Assembly: GCA_029948255.1 (NCBI GenBank) | Contig: JALIZF010001805.1 | Coordinates: 502,501 to 566,500, forward strand | Source of the DNA: Telmatactis stephensoni | Lineage: Eukaryota > Cnidaria > Anthozoa > Actiniaria > Isophelliidae | Length of the DNA stretch: 64,000 bases | Direction of reading: 5' to 3' | Part shown: in pieces, positions 25,501 through 34,402 of the stretch | How the letters are laid out: the number at the start of each line of letters is the position of its first letter | Position numbering within the stretch: position 1 is the stretch's first letter | Made by a program: the position numbers and the translations under genes | Notes under the pieces: generated by a model | What the model saw: only the letters and a program-made list of their open reading frames with translations | The model's database searches: none | What the model was told of the DNA's origin: nothing

Positions 25501-27532
25501 TACGACCTTTTTTGACCTTTTCAAAGAATATCTGATTAGTCAATTTGTCTGTCAGCAGCTATTAGTATTTGCCTTTGTATTAGATATCTCCAACATGCAA
25601 AATGAATATACCAGTTTATTCAACTTTTTATTTCACTATATATCTCAATTGTTTGCTGTAAAGACTTCTACAACGACGCTTTTGACACAATAACAAATCG
25701 TGTATTTTTTCGTTCATGTTTCAGATGTTTTATCAATTACGTGACCAAACGCATCAGGTCAAATAGAGCCTTGGTTCCATGAAAATATATAACTAAATAA
25801 TTGTCTGGCCAGAATGTCGGTGTTAATATTCAATACAAAAACCTCTCAAGATCTCTTGAATGCTTGAATGAAAAATGTAATTGACTTGCCTCTATATGCG
25901 TTCGTTTAGCAACATGTAGGGTGAGAAATTCGTAGATTTCCAGCTCAAAGGAATTGCTTTGAGTCGCGAGAGTTTCATTTTCAACTACTGCATTGAGAGC
26001 TTGATATTTGGTCAAAGTATTGGAGATCGGGCTCAAAATAACAGCCCATTCTGAAGCTCTTATAAGTGTCTAGGTAAATCTCGAGTTAAAAGCTCCATTT
26101 TATATTGTCTCACTGCTGGAAAAGCCTGTCTCTGAAAGCTATTTTTTGAGCTGTCCGCCATCTTGCATTCCTAAAGTTCCTGACTGGCGTTCACTAGCTT
26201 CGAAGAGTTCGCACTCGCTCAAAGGTGATGAATGAAGGGCATTGTTTCTTACGCTCTTACCCAATCAGGAACTGTGACACGTGACAAGTTGCGCAAGAAT
26301 GCCGCATTCTCGTGGACGACGACAGGAAAAAAAGAAAAAAAAAGAAACATTTGCAGTTTATAACTCGTTCCCGGCCTAAAGGCCTGGGCACGAGTAATTA
26401 ATATAACAAAAACGGAATATGACAAGCTTTAAACACGGAGATCGAACTAGGAGTTTGATGTGCTCTGTAGCACAACGTGTTGCAAATGACTCGAATTTCA
26501 TAATAATCCAATAATGCTTTTCGGGGAGAGCGCGCACACCGCCTGATTTATGTCCAAGATTGTAGCTACCTACCTACCTACCTACCTACCTACCTACCTA
26601 CCTACCTACCTACCTACCTACCTACCTACCTACCTACCTACCTAGGCCTAGCATCCCACCTACCTAACCACCTTCTACCCTTCAGTTTATGTATGTATAG
26701 ACTGTGTAAAACTACTGTGTGACTTACCTGTGACAAACCCTATCATCACAAGTCTGTTTTCTCACTGAAAAATTTATATCCAGACACAGATGAAGTTTAC
26801 AAGATGAAAAGCAGCCCAAGAGGTTTGATGGTCATTATAAACATCGACAAATTCCAAGAGGATGGACTTGCAGATCGAAGAGGTTCAGAGAAGGACGTTG
26901 AAAGGCTTAATCGCTTGTTCTCCGGGTATCTGAACTTCAAGGTAAAGATCATGCTTAACAAAGCACGTGATGAAGTTTTGAAACAACTAAGGGAAATATC
27001 CGAAAATGAAGATCATAGAAGGTATGACTGCTTGGCGGTTTGCATTATGAGTCATGGCGACGAAAATTGTTTCTGTGCCGCTGACGGAGGTAAAATCAAC
27101 GTAAAGGAGGAGGTCATTCCTATGTTCACAAATACAAAATGTCCAGTCTTTAAAAAAAAGCCAAAACTGTTCTTCATACAAGCTTGTCGTGGTGAGAAAG
27201 GCCGTGGATGTGATCTTGACCACGTTTCAGATTCCATTGAAGAGGATGCTCAAAATATTGACATGGCTGACTTATTAATTGCATACGGTTCTTACGAAGG
27301 GTATGCAGCATTTCGAAACATCATTGACGGAAGCTATTTTATCCAGAGTCTAGTTAGAGTCTTAAGACAACATTCTCATAGAGAACATTTACTGGAAATG
27401 CTGACGCGGGTCAATAAAGAAGTGAACGATCATTTTGATGATGATGTAGCAGGACGAACACAGGTTCCAGAGCCTACATCAACACTGAGGAAAAAACTGT
27501 ATTTTTTTCCAAAATGTCACTATGATACATGA
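1304..27532 (+). CDS. ZU5-ZU5-UPA-caspase protein, PIDD/FIIND-like (5' partial)
   Basis: Seven exons join in phase: 1304-1593, 3307-3527, 13402-13667, 13967-14148, 16457-16586, 17487-17644 and 26784-27532, giving 664 visible codons and a TGA stop. All borders are AG/GT. Domains by visible residue number: ZU5-1 about 1-120 (IPRGAV, HLGPGD), ZU5-2 about 130-258 (FPPGAV), UPA about 259-415, caspase about 423-664. Residues 256-258 are HFS, the self-cleavage site of PIDD1 and of the NLRP1/CARD8 FIIND. The caspase has catalytic His 506 (MSHGDE) and Cys 550 (QACRG), the S1 arginines (DRRG, AFRN) and the usual end STLRKKLYFF. PIDD1 ends in a death domain instead. Inferred role: self-processing apoptotic or immune protease. 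The first exon starts mid-codon, so upstream exons (LRRs in PIDD1) lie outside. Caveat: the 9.1-kb last intron could separate two genes, but phases agree and no intervening start or stop exon is seen. Confidence 0.82.
2231..2361. mobile_element. Harbinger-type MITE with TAA duplication
   Basis: A 131-bp foldback with arms of about 34 bp that start GGCC and share an ACGTCGCATCTCACATGTGC block. It is flanked by TAA at 2228-2230 and 2362-2364. A 3-bp TWA duplication is the mark of PIF/Harbinger insertion. It has no coding capacity and lies in intron 1 of the caspase gene. Confidence 0.7.
2660..3285. repeat. Tandem duplication of a purine-rich tract
   Basis: Two copies of about 315 bp start near 2668 and 2984. 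Each holds (GGAA)n/(GGGA)n repeats, then (GAAT)n, then the same unique tail around ATCAAATCATCAAATTGC. The second copy ends near 3283, about 25 bp before the next coding exon. The open frames here (Ser/Pro-rich on one strand, Lys/Gly/Arg-rich on the other) are products of the simple repeat. Confidence 0.85.
3307..3527 (+). CDS. Exon: end of ZU5-1 and start of ZU5-2
   Basis: The acceptor is catctag at 3300-3306 and the donor AAG|GTACAG at 3528. The first two bases complete a codon left by the previous exon. It holds the linker region with VAVVSR, where PIDD1 carries its first HFS self-cleavage site; the residues here are LTA, so that site looks lost. The second ZU5 opens with PSGCVVRSS and FPPGAVDKT. 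The last codon is complete, which fits the next exon. Confidence 0.8.
3860..4829 (-). pseudogene. Penelope-like element, 5'-truncated copy
   Basis: Read on the minus strand, this copy holds the C-terminal part of a Penelope-type reverse transcriptase (from NFTIEIPTSNTLPFLGMELR), the connector and a GIY-YIG endonuclease region (YGGVMPAIYVGYTRRHLHQR), then a 3' end at about 3860 with a hammerhead-like CTGATGA...GAAA. It is nearly identical to the plus-strand copy but starts part-way through the RT at 4829, where the two join head to head. A block of about 30 bp near 4150-4200 is doubled. The 3' part keeps some sequence better than the plus copy does. Confidence 0.75.
5492..5662 (+). repeat. 5' LTR of the Gypsy element
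   Basis: 171 bp from TGTCACAG to GCATAACA. By eye it is identical to the 3' LTR, including a (CT)n run. Identity of the two LTRs indicates a recent insertion. Confidence 0.95.
5820..7061 (+). CDS. Gypsy gag and protease
   Basis: An open frame of 413 codons starting 158 bp after the 5' LTR. The N-terminal 200 residues are a gag capsid-like region. Residues 222-259 hold two Cys/His knuckles, the second a standard CX2CX4HX4C (CHFCHKLGHFSKVC). After a linker, KIDTGAEVNVIS (about residue 324-335) is the active-site loop of a retropepsin. The frame stops at 7061, where the pol frame overlaps, so a frame shift is probably the normal way to make pol. No break is seen inside this ORF. Confidence 0.9.
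   Translation: MSDLVGFEAPKMDWSSGPDLYTRFKRFRQKCELLFEGPLKPRADDQKCNYLLLWTGDYGLDLFNTWKLSNEEKKDIEEYWKRFEEHVKPQSNYILNRYNLRNLRQDNRPLDAFLTEARLILQNCGFPSELHDEIMRDTLVFGTDHEIVRKKCIAEGNGLTFQKARDIARTEEATREQLKAMNFEQTTQQVDMLRRRPRRTDTAKPQRQRQHINVKPQANKPSKCTRCGNDPHPPDKSCPASGAECHFCHKLGHFSKVCRKRKDIHELQESSNDDGMFLGTLEVHNATSKIDSVNNASTRNKVMTEIHVTMRPFHKRTTPITCKIDTGAEVNVISKKDFDKIIANPEEKVLGPPQLLTAYGGQVINCIGTCQLYIHRENYINPVTFTVTDSSRTGDARMYYLPGTQPRNYQLQH
7058..9838 (+). pseudogene. Gypsy pol (RT, RNase H, integrase), frame-broken
   Basis: The coding sense passes through three frames: 7058 to about 7270, 7302-7790, and from about 7745 to 9838. The second break falls directly after the RT catalytic box (GIADD). RNase H is recognisable by TIHTDASQKG and HTDHKPLE. 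The segment before PIADALSR is shorter than in relatives, a probable small deletion. Integrase has the HHCC finger (HX4H...CX2C, about 8795-8915) and D, D, E residues in SSDLFDYK, ITDNGPQYS and NGFAERMV. As it stands it cannot make a full polyprotein. Confidence 0.9.
9923..10093 (+). repeat. 3' LTR of the Gypsy element
   Basis: 171 bp, same sequence as the 5' LTR, preceded by the polypurine tract and followed by the GACTC target duplication. Confidence 0.95.
10776..13401 (+). other. Remainder of intron 2, no gene seen
   Basis: AT-rich intron sequence between the Penelope copy and the third visible caspase-gene exon. It contains a run of 20 G at 12471-12490, followed by an imperfect copy of the flanking GAGCACATGGAGCACCCCG, and a (GTAG)n run at 13050-13085 partly repeated near 13230. 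I found no exon-like frame. Confidence 0.6.
13402..13667 (+). CDS. Exon: rest of ZU5-2 with HF|S site
   Basis: The acceptor is acgtag at 13396-13401; the donor is TCTGG|GTATGT. The frame from 13402 is open throughout and continues ZU5-2 (CPFLFIDGFEG, VTVEMPHPCP). It ends ELHLRHFSG, with HFS encoded at 13657-13665. In PIDD1 and FIIND proteins the F-S bond of this motif is cut by the domain itself, with the preceding His taking part. The exon leaves two bases (GG) for the next one. Confidence 0.82.
13657..13665 (+). other. HF|S predicted self-cleavage site
   Basis: Codons CAT TTC TCT encode His-Phe-Ser at the end of ZU5-2, just before UPA, the position of the self-cleavage site in PIDD1 and the FIIND. 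Presence of the residues is seen; cleavage is inferred from family knowledge. Confidence 0.65.
13967..14148 (+). CDS. Exon: first part of UPA domain
   Basis: The acceptor is ttcttag at 13960-13966 and the donor ATGAGAG|GTATGT. Its first base completes Gly of the HFSG junction. The frame reads LWPWLSVVPRSFVDLYQRV, then KPQQTVCFAAFKE and LSPKITLMCVAN, which is the UPA core fold. It is too short and lacks a suitable ATG, so a plain ORF search misses it. Confidence 0.78.
14437..15265. repeat. Large foldback element
   Basis: Arms of about 330 bp face each other. Blocks at 14437-14510 return inverted at 15190-15265, and 14600-14790 return inverted at 15035-15190. Divergence is moderate. The centre of about 250 bp has no ORF of note. 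It sits in intron 4 of the caspase gene. Confidence 0.75.
15484..15601. repeat. Perfect 49-bp inverted repeat (hairpin)
   Basis: Arms at 15484-15532 and 15553-15601 match perfectly by eye, with a 20-base loop. The outer end reads GGTAGGTCCTTCATATATGG. Perfect arms suggest a young insertion or strong gene conversion. Confidence 0.85.
16457..16586 (+). CDS. Exon: middle of UPA domain
   Basis: The acceptor is ttttctag at 16449-16456 and the donor TTTACA|GTAAGT. With one base carried in, it reads GRGYTRLACETVTKGM and AYLDINGSFSFK with no stop. This matches the middle beta strands of a UPA domain. It leaves two bases (CA) for the next exon. It is too short to appear in an ORF search. Confidence 0.75.
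16990..17245. repeat. 42-bp minisatellite with TCACGTGA
   Basis: About six copies of a 42-bp unit in intron 5 of the caspase gene. Each unit carries GACTTAGTAAGGCTGCTGTC and most carry the palindrome TCACGTGA. Because 42 is a multiple of 3, both strands have long open frames (repeating RDLSLYIDLVRLLS on plus); these are not genes. Confidence 0.9.
17487..17644 (+). CDS. Exon: end of UPA domain
   Basis: The acceptor is tattttag at 17479-17486 and the donor CCTGAAG|GTTTGT. It reads FVKGEICRKELEIERHAL, then ALTLSFYEEPAKISLLCEL, typical of the last UPA strands. One base is left over, and the caspase exon starts with the two needed. Reading on past the donor gives a stop after 18 codons, so an unspliced form would be a ZU5-UPA protein without caspase. 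Confidence 0.77.
17905..18045. repeat. Short foldback
   Basis: Outer arms CATGGAAAGTG and CACTTTCCATG, inner arms around TTTTTATTCAC and GTGAATAAAAA. About 140 bp in all. Intron 6 of the caspase gene. Confidence 0.6.
20805..21900. repeat. Three copies of a palindrome-tailed repeat
   Basis: Three units start with AAACTCATTAATAATTCAT near 20810, 21102 and 21608. Each ends about 285 bp later in an imperfect palindrome of about 90 bp (21000-21090, 21285-21375, 21790-21890) that reads CTCGCCTACGGCTCGGATC at its centre. The first two are adjacent; about 215 bp separate the second and third. Confidence 0.8.
22500..24162. other. Intron 6 stretch with SINE-like and simple sequence
   Basis: Holds a small hairpin around TTACTCGGGCTT at 22510-22550, a doubled AAAGCGCATGCGTG at 22600-22640, and a tRNA-like SINE on the minus strand at about 23255-23340 (B-box-like GTAGGCTCAAATC). 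No coding exon seen. Confidence 0.5.
24172..26545. mobile_element. DNA transposon, 31-bp TIRs, 9-bp duplication
   Basis: Terminal inverted repeats of 31 bp start CAGGCGGTGTGCGCGCTC at 24172 and end with the reverse complement at 26545. Both ends are flanked by ATTTATGTC (24163-24171, 26546-26554), a 9-bp target duplication. A 9-bp duplication is typical of Mutator-like (MuDR) elements. No transposase frame is seen in the 2374 bp, so it would be non-autonomous. It carries G and C homopolymers and a nested foldback at 24570-24985. It lies at the 3' end of intron 6, about 230 bp before the caspase exon. Confidence 0.8.
24570..24985. repeat. Nested foldback with G/C homopolymers
   Basis: The left end GTTATATACCCGGGG returns inverted at the right end near 24958-24985. 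Inside are three direct copies of CCTGTTTATGAC. The adjoining G and C runs are 15-18 bases long. Confidence 0.5.
26566..26645. repeat. (CTAC)n microsatellite
   Basis: About 19 CTAC units, ending about 140 bp before the caspase exon. Confidence 0.95.
26784..27532 (+). CDS. Exon: caspase catalytic domain
   Basis: The acceptor is atatccag at 26776-26783. The peptidase C14 domain is complete: PRGLMVIINI, the DRRG S1 arginine, YDCLAVCIMSHGDE (His codon 27053-27055), KPKLFFIQACRG (Cys codon 27185-27187), and a short Asp-rich linker suited to processing. Then come the small-subunit features DLLIAYGS, GSYFIQSL and HREHLLEMLTRVN. The whole two-subunit catalytic region sits in one exon. It most resembles executioner caspases 3/6/7. 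An ATG seven codons in (26804) could start a short caspase with no prodomain if there were an internal promoter. Confidence 0.93.
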
Positions 27533-29535
27533 ACTCTATCATTCCATACCTCTATACGCCCGAACACACATACTATTCCAGATAAATTTCTCTCAGTTTT
27601 CACTATCCACACTGAAATGTTTACAACGTTCTTTAAGTGTAGACAGAAGGCTGCCTAGCCGTTGTAGAAAAGCTAAGGAAAGTGACAACGTTAGTGAACT
27701 ATGATACATAGTTCTGCTTTGGCGTGATTTTGGCGAAAGCAACACGACGTGAGAACAGGACGTGAAATAACGGGGGAGACCTGCACTTCTCGGAAGATTT
27801 CATCCAATTGGTGGGCCACCCGAGAATCTAAACAAAAGAAACTTTTGAAAACGGCAATGACAAGAATAGATTCTTTTGTTTTATCAAACCAATTAGATGA
27901 TATCTTACAAGGAGGTGCATGCAGATTACCTGGGATAACGGATATCACATTCGTTTATTGTGTGACTACCGTGATAACGTCGTGACGCCACGTTCAGGAC
28001 GCCATTTTGAACAAAATTCGTCAGCGCGCGTGATGTCCTCTTTCACGTTGCGCCGTTATTGCTAAACCACTCTACTGTATATGCCTGGACACACTGGTGC
28101 AGATACATTTGAACGCATTCTTTAGCTCCATTTTCGCATTTCACATTGAAACAACATTTTCTTAAACAAGAACAACAAGTGTCCAGATATAAGTTCATAG
28201 TGGAAATCAGGTTCATGCTCAAAGCATTAAATAACGCTAAAACTAGAACCAAATCAACATTTAAAGTTAATTAAACACGTTATTAGAACTATTCGAGCCT
28301 TAAATCAAACATATAGATGTCATAAGGAACAATTTTATCGAAGTCCATACATTTCTTTATATTCGGCCATGACCACAGGTAACCCAAACACGTGTTCAGA
28401 CGTTGGCGCCTGTGTTGTAACTAGATATCTAAGGATTCTATTATATCTATCTGATTATCCGTGCCTGGATTAGTTAAAGTGATTTTATTTAAACCGTTAA
28501 AAAATAGTACGCATAATAGTTAGTATAGTAGACTCTAACCTATTGTTTACTTTTAATTGTTCTTTATGAACAACTACAAACTTGATAGTCATCTTTCTTT
28601 CACGAGTTAAATAGAATCACTTCGCCTATTACTAGAATTGGCACTGTTAAAACGAAACTGTCAGTTGTCTACACTACCTTAAAGTGATAAATAAATGATA
28701 TTTGTCGGCTGTTGTCAGTGATTTTGGTTACCTTTTTGTCTTGCATTTGATATGGACTACGTGTAGTGGATTGTTTCAGAGATTTTTTTTTCGTTTCGTT
28801 TGTTTCTTCCTTTTTCCTTTTTTTGTGGTGGTGGAGGGGAGGGGGCTCTTAGTTGGTTTAAGGAAGAAATGCGAGTTAATTAACCACGAAAGCGCGGTAA
28901 AAGATTGTATAAAGTTCTAAAGTCATCAGGCTGTACAACAATGAATCATCCTGAGCATGAGTATGCACAACCCAAACTCCCATAAGCGTAATAGTTTCAC
29001 CTGCTCTCCACATAAGAATGGAGCCAATTTCGTAAGACCGGGATAATGGCACGGTCATCGCACGGTACGGTAACGTTATGAATGTGGAATATTTTTATAG
29101 ACATCGTGGCACTGGCACGTTATTGGTATGGCGCTGTAAGATTTACACTCATACGAAAACCGCTTAATGGCATTCATCCTACGTCATTTGCGTGGGATAG
29201 ACTAATACTGAGGTGTTCACTTACTTAATCTTATATATATATATAAATGGGCTGATTTAGCAAATGCGACGCGAGAACAGGACATGGCATGACGAATATA
29301 GCACATTCATTTGTTGCGTGACGACGTCACGACGTCTACATTCAAGACGATATTTCAAATGTTGTATAACGCCCTCTTCTTGACGTCGGCGACTCTAATG
29401 GTCATTTGGAAAAATGATGTACATGTGTAGGGCTGGGGATAAAGGCGGGTTGCAGACAGAGTAAGCGCAGTTGACGTCTGAAGCTACGACAAAACCACGA
29501 CAAACAAGATAAATATATGCAGCAGCAAACAAACT

Positions 29536-29538
29536 AGC

Positions 29539-29625
<87 letters not shown>
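29536..29625. repeat. (AACT)n microsatellite
   Basis: About 22 copies of AACT, bordered by AACA/CAAA-rich sequence on the right. Confidence 0.95.
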
Positions 29626-29626
<1 letters not shown>

Positions 29627-29958
29627 ACAAACGAACAAACTCAAACAAGCAACTCGTTTGCTTGACTAACCGTACCGTCACCGTGAAGCAAGCAAACAAA
29701 TACGCAATTAAGCAAACAAACAAACAAGGAAACAAAAAACAAAAACAAAAAATAAACAAACAAACACACACTTTTCCTAATATCACTTTTAAAAACGACT
29801 TAATCTCTTTGTATAGTACAAATGAGATAACGGTGCCAGTACTTGTCCGAGTTAATAGAAAATGTGGGTCCGGGACCTTACGGACTTTCCCAGGCCGGTA
29901 ACAAGCTGGTTAGTGTGGCATGTGTTAGTGTTAGTGTTAAAGTTTGTGTATGTATAGA

Positions 29959-30816
29959 GCGGTTTTTCGTATGAGTGGGAAACTGACCGTACTGTGCCGT
30001 GGCCGTGTCAATACCGTAATGTTTATACCGTAACCGTACCGTGCTACTGTAATAGGGCTAAAACAGTCCTAATTTGTAACAAGAGAAGTCCCTAGCTTCA
30101 ACTACCAAAACAACTAATTTTCACTCCTGGTTGCTAGGAGAACAATCTACCCCTGAAGACTGAGTAATTATCGGAACAAAAGGTTTAGGTTTGTTGACCT
30201 TGTACAGCACCTCTGTGTCAATAGTTCAAATTGAATCTTATTGATCGGAAACTAGAAAGGTTAAGTTTAATTACTCAGAGAACTAGAAATAGATTTGGTA
30301 CTTCAGCTGTTCGTGAGAACCGGTTTTTGGCACGTGACTAATAAGGACCTTGGCCTGGAAAAGCACAAGTTAGCGTCATCCCCTACCTTGAGTAAATAAC
30401 AGACTTTAAGTTAAGAAATATCTACTTGCTTTTGACTAAGACTTTGGTTTCTATAACTCAGTTGGTTTTGACTCAAATGGGTAAGCGACTGTCATCGACG
30501 CTTTGTTAAGTTAATCCCTTAACAAAGACCTTTTGTAGGTTTACGCTCTCTAGGTCAAAAGCCTTAAGTCAGTTATCGATCTTGAATATTTAATGAGATC
30601 TAGCAAAAGTCGTTTGACCAGGCTCATGCCCAGTATGCTAATTAAAATTATAAATAGGGTTAGCCACTAGCTTAGCAGAACACAATCAGTTGACATCAAA
30701 CTGTACACTAGTTGAACCGACGAATAAAGGTCCTTGTACGCTCTACATTGGTTGTACTCATCTGTAATCTAGCCATACGACACTACGGTCATTTTTCCAC
30801 TCATACGAAAACCGCT
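29959..30816. mobile_element. TIR element with CGTATGAGTG ends
   Basis: The left end AGCGGTTTTTCGTATGAGTG returns inverted at the right end (CACTCATACGAAAACCGCT). Identity extends about 30 bp, to TGACCGTA/TACGGTCA. About 860 bp, no ORF. Single ends of the same family occur near 29147-29165 and in a diverged foldback at 31855-31996. I could not define a target duplication. Confidence 0.6.
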
Positions 30817-31025
30817 GTCGTACTCTATATATGACCCTACTGTCGGAAATGATCTTCAATAAAATGAACAATACAGGCGCGCAGCGCGGAGTCTTTTAGA
30901 GGTACGCAAAGTTACGCACAGTTTCTCAAGAGCGTTGTTAATGTTTATTCATTACCTAATTCCTTCTTTTTCATTGATTGATTGATCATGTAATTCCAAA
31001 AGTCACAGTACAGAAATATAATTAC

Positions 31026-31293
31026 TATAGCTGGAAAGAGCACGTCAAAATTAGTAAAACTGTGAAGTTTGAATGAAGTAACTTTCAAACTCACGAAGAT
31101 ATGAATTTTCCGAGATCGAAATTTTGTATGGAAACATTCGCTGGTAGGCAAGAGATGCCTACCAGCGAAGGTTTTCTTACAAATTCGCACTTTTCAAAAA
31201 TTCATATTCGCGCGAGTTTTTTTTTTTTTAATTATTATTTAATTCCTTCAAACTTCACTGTCTTCCTAACTTTAACATGCTCTTTCCAGCTAT
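31026..31293. repeat. Foldback, 268 bp
   Basis: Outer arms ATAGCTGGAAAGAGCA and TGCTCTTTCCAGCTAT; the centre is a near-perfect hairpin around TCGCTGGTAGGCAAGAGA near 31138-31166. Confidence 0.75.
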
Positions 31294-31769
31294 GGTAATT
31301 CGTCAGTTTTCTGTTTTCGAATTTATAATACCTGGTAAAAGCTCATTGCGTAAAGGGCGCTACGCCCCTGCAGTAATATCGTGTTTCAGTTAAACATCAT
31401 ATGTATTAGCCAATCAAATAATTTTGTAATGACAGCTTGAATTCAGTGACCCGTGAATTGAGAAGTTAGATACGTGAGGAACGAGTTGTGTGAGTCGCTT
31501 TTAGCTTACTAGTGAAACAACGGTCTCTTGTGATCTGTTGCGGACAACTGACTATATCGTTTAGCATTCGCAACACTACAACTTTATTATTCTCCTCTGC
31601 AGGTGTCTCTCTGATAATCTAAGATTTGAATTTTTATATATCTTGGGTTTCCTGTGTTGCTGATAGAGATGGACTAGGGGCTAGTTAGGTAAGAGACGGT
31701 GAAGGTGATTTCGCTTTTCTTCCCTTCCCCCTCCCCTCTCCTCAGTCCCCCTCTTTCCACAGGAATCCT

Positions 31770-31813
<44 letters not shown>

Positions 31814-33290
31814 TAGAGATACCTGCGAAGGAGGCTAGAACTTTATGTATTAGAGCAGATTTCGTACGAGTGTGAACATGTGTGAAGTGGACGTCGTTGT
31901 GCCGTGACCTTGTCAGTGCCATGTTGTTTATAAATAAGTTCGAAATTCCTGCCGTAATTGTACTGTGACCGTGCGGTGCTGTTTTCACAGTCATACGAAA
32001 TTTACACTAGTTGATGTACAGGCATGTCATAGCTGAATACTGGCAGCAGTCACATTTGAACATTAAACTATAGATCCCCAGATCTCACATCCTTGTTTCG
32101 ACTTCTTTCCTTTCCGTGTAGCTTTAATAAGCTTTAAATACCCTTAAAACGGAGCACTGATGGAAAGAGGGGGGTAGAATGAGCGCGCCGTCGGCTTCCT
32201 GGGAGACTAGCTTATAGCGTTGCTTGTAGCTAAAGGAACTTCCGACGTTAAATACAGAGCTTTACCTTTACCTTTTTAACACACTCTTTACATAAAGTAC
32301 CTCTTGTCCCTTGCTTTAAATTAACAGTATCCATTCAATCAGTAGCTCTATGAATATCACTAGCGGATTAATCAACTCGGTCATTATCGTCTTTTAGTTG
32401 AACTAGTAATTCATTTTGTATATTGTTTTCACTCACTTATGCATTTAGTTAAGAATCTCATTTTGATTCGTGGAGCTTAAACATTTGCCTTCAAGCTTAA
32501 TTGCCCTTTTTCCTTATGACGTCACTGCTTGTTTATGAGGGGGGATAGAATCGTCTAGAACAAGAGAAATTTGTTCAAAAGTCCTTCTTCTAAGAACAGT
32601 TTTAACTTAAATATAATGGCCTGGTACTCAAATAGGAGATGTGTCACCTTTCATAAACAATGTTTATTCTATTTGATGGCTGTTACCGCTTTTCTTTAGT
32701 CTATAGAACCCATTTCATATCAATTTTTTGTGTGTGTTGCTGTTTTGTCCCGTTTAAACAATAGATTGTTTTGATGTGACGTCATAGTGAAATAGGGCAA
32801 TTTAGTGAGCTGAAATCTTCGATCACTGTATCCCTCTCTTGGACTAATTCCATAACTTCATATTAAGTCATTACCCCAGGAAGTTTGTAGAAATCACGTT
32901 GCTATGGTGATCCCCAAAGAAGTGGCATTGCAATGGTGATCTCAGTTGTTCATCTCCATAGTGATGTCCATGCAAATAAAACGCTGTTACCATGGTTACT
33001 GTATTATTACTAGCTATTGCGTAGCGAATATTTAATAATCTTCGTCATTGCTTCTTTCCTGACATCGTTCTCCTCGGTAAGGAAATCGACACTTACATCG
33101 ATATCGTCTGCCTAATGCCTGACATCGTTGGTGACAAATACCTCGGTTTTTACAAGGTTGACTAGTGAAACAGCAGTTTGATGAACACTTTGGACAGTTG
33201 GCAGAGATCTATCATATTCAAATGAAAAAATATTGAATGGAAAAATATATCTTGTGATTTTAGTATGCACAGACGGGGTACTTATCAACA

Positions 33291-33307
33291 GACAGACAGA
33301 GAAAGAA

Positions 33308-33338
<31 letters not shown>

Positions 33339-33357
33339 AAGACAGACAGACTGACAA
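33291..33357. repeat. (GACA)n microsatellite
   Basis: Imperfect GACA/GAAA run. The minus-strand frame over it (repeating CLSVCLS) is an artefact of the repeat. Confidence 0.9.
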
Positions 33358-34402
33358 AGAGACAGAAGCAGATGAGGAACTATATCACGCTTAACAGGCC
33401 GTGTTCTTATTGACCCTGATTACAAACCACTGAAACTACGGAGACACCACAATACAATTTTACGGAGTCTGCCTGGTTACATATATCTCACACATGCGCA
33501 GGGCTGGTTTTGTTCTCTGACAAGATCGCTAATGGAGTGCAGAGCAGTCGCTAGCAGGAACTCGTTTTCTAGCAACGAAAGGCTCACTCTTGAAATTTCG
33601 ACTGTACAAGTAGTGCATTACCAGGAGAATGAGTCACGTGCATCACGTGATTTGATACACTGTTTACACGCGCTTTTGTACACTGTTTAGAACCGTCGTC
33701 TGGCTTGCGCGCAATGAAGGTTTTTGAAATACGAATACTTTTACCATGCATTTACAACGGGAGCAAGTCCTTCGAATTACACATAAGAAACCTGCACGAG
33801 TTCTAAAAATAGCTCGAATGCTAGACAGCACGTTGCGTTTGGCTCCCGAAGGTTTCATTAGGGCAAGCCTGGACTTTCAGTCCTCTTGGATCCGTTACTT
33901 GAAAGACCTATTAATTTTATTGGCCGTTAAATTTACGGGAATATTACGAGAGTGCGCTAGCACCCTTAGACTTGTCTAAAAAAATCATAGAAATTGCAAA
34001 TAATGTGCGCTTCGAGAAACACGCGAAAGCTTTATCGGATAAGTTTACAAGCCTTGAAATTATTGGATCTTTCGAGAAACGAGCCCCTAACTACACGAGT
34101 GAAAAACGCACTGCGCATGATCGAAAATTCGGTGGGAATTTGTGGAAGCGTTCGTGCTGTCGTTCGTGTTTACAAGTAAAAATACCGTCGATTCAACTGC
34201 CGTTGCATGTATTTGCGAATTTCTCGGGTATTATTTGACCAGGGAAAGAGAACAACTAAAGCAATCTTTTAGGAAAAGATAAGCACTAACTTTTCACAGA
34301 CAGCCTTAGTTTCAAGATTTACTAAACCTCCAAAGGTTTTATTTAAAACGTCCGAGTGTGCGCAATGCGTTTTTCACCTGTGTCACCCCTAGCCATACTA
34401 AC

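Larger units (their letters stand above)
27533..34402. other. Repeat-rich interval without a supported gene
   Basis: Downstream of the caspase stop. It contains two related GAGAACAGGAC repeats (27750-28030 and 29265-29345), an (AACT)n run at 29536-29625, a TIR element at 29959-30816, a foldback at 31026-31293, (GA)n at 31771-31810, a repeat at 32090-32250 that returns inverted near 61960-62110, and (GACA)n at 33291-33357. Open frames here are short and show no domain features. Confidence 0.6.

Noticed and set aside
17645..26783. A death domain or CARD exon between UPA and caspase
   Set aside because: No frame with such features was found; the phases of the flanking exons already match.
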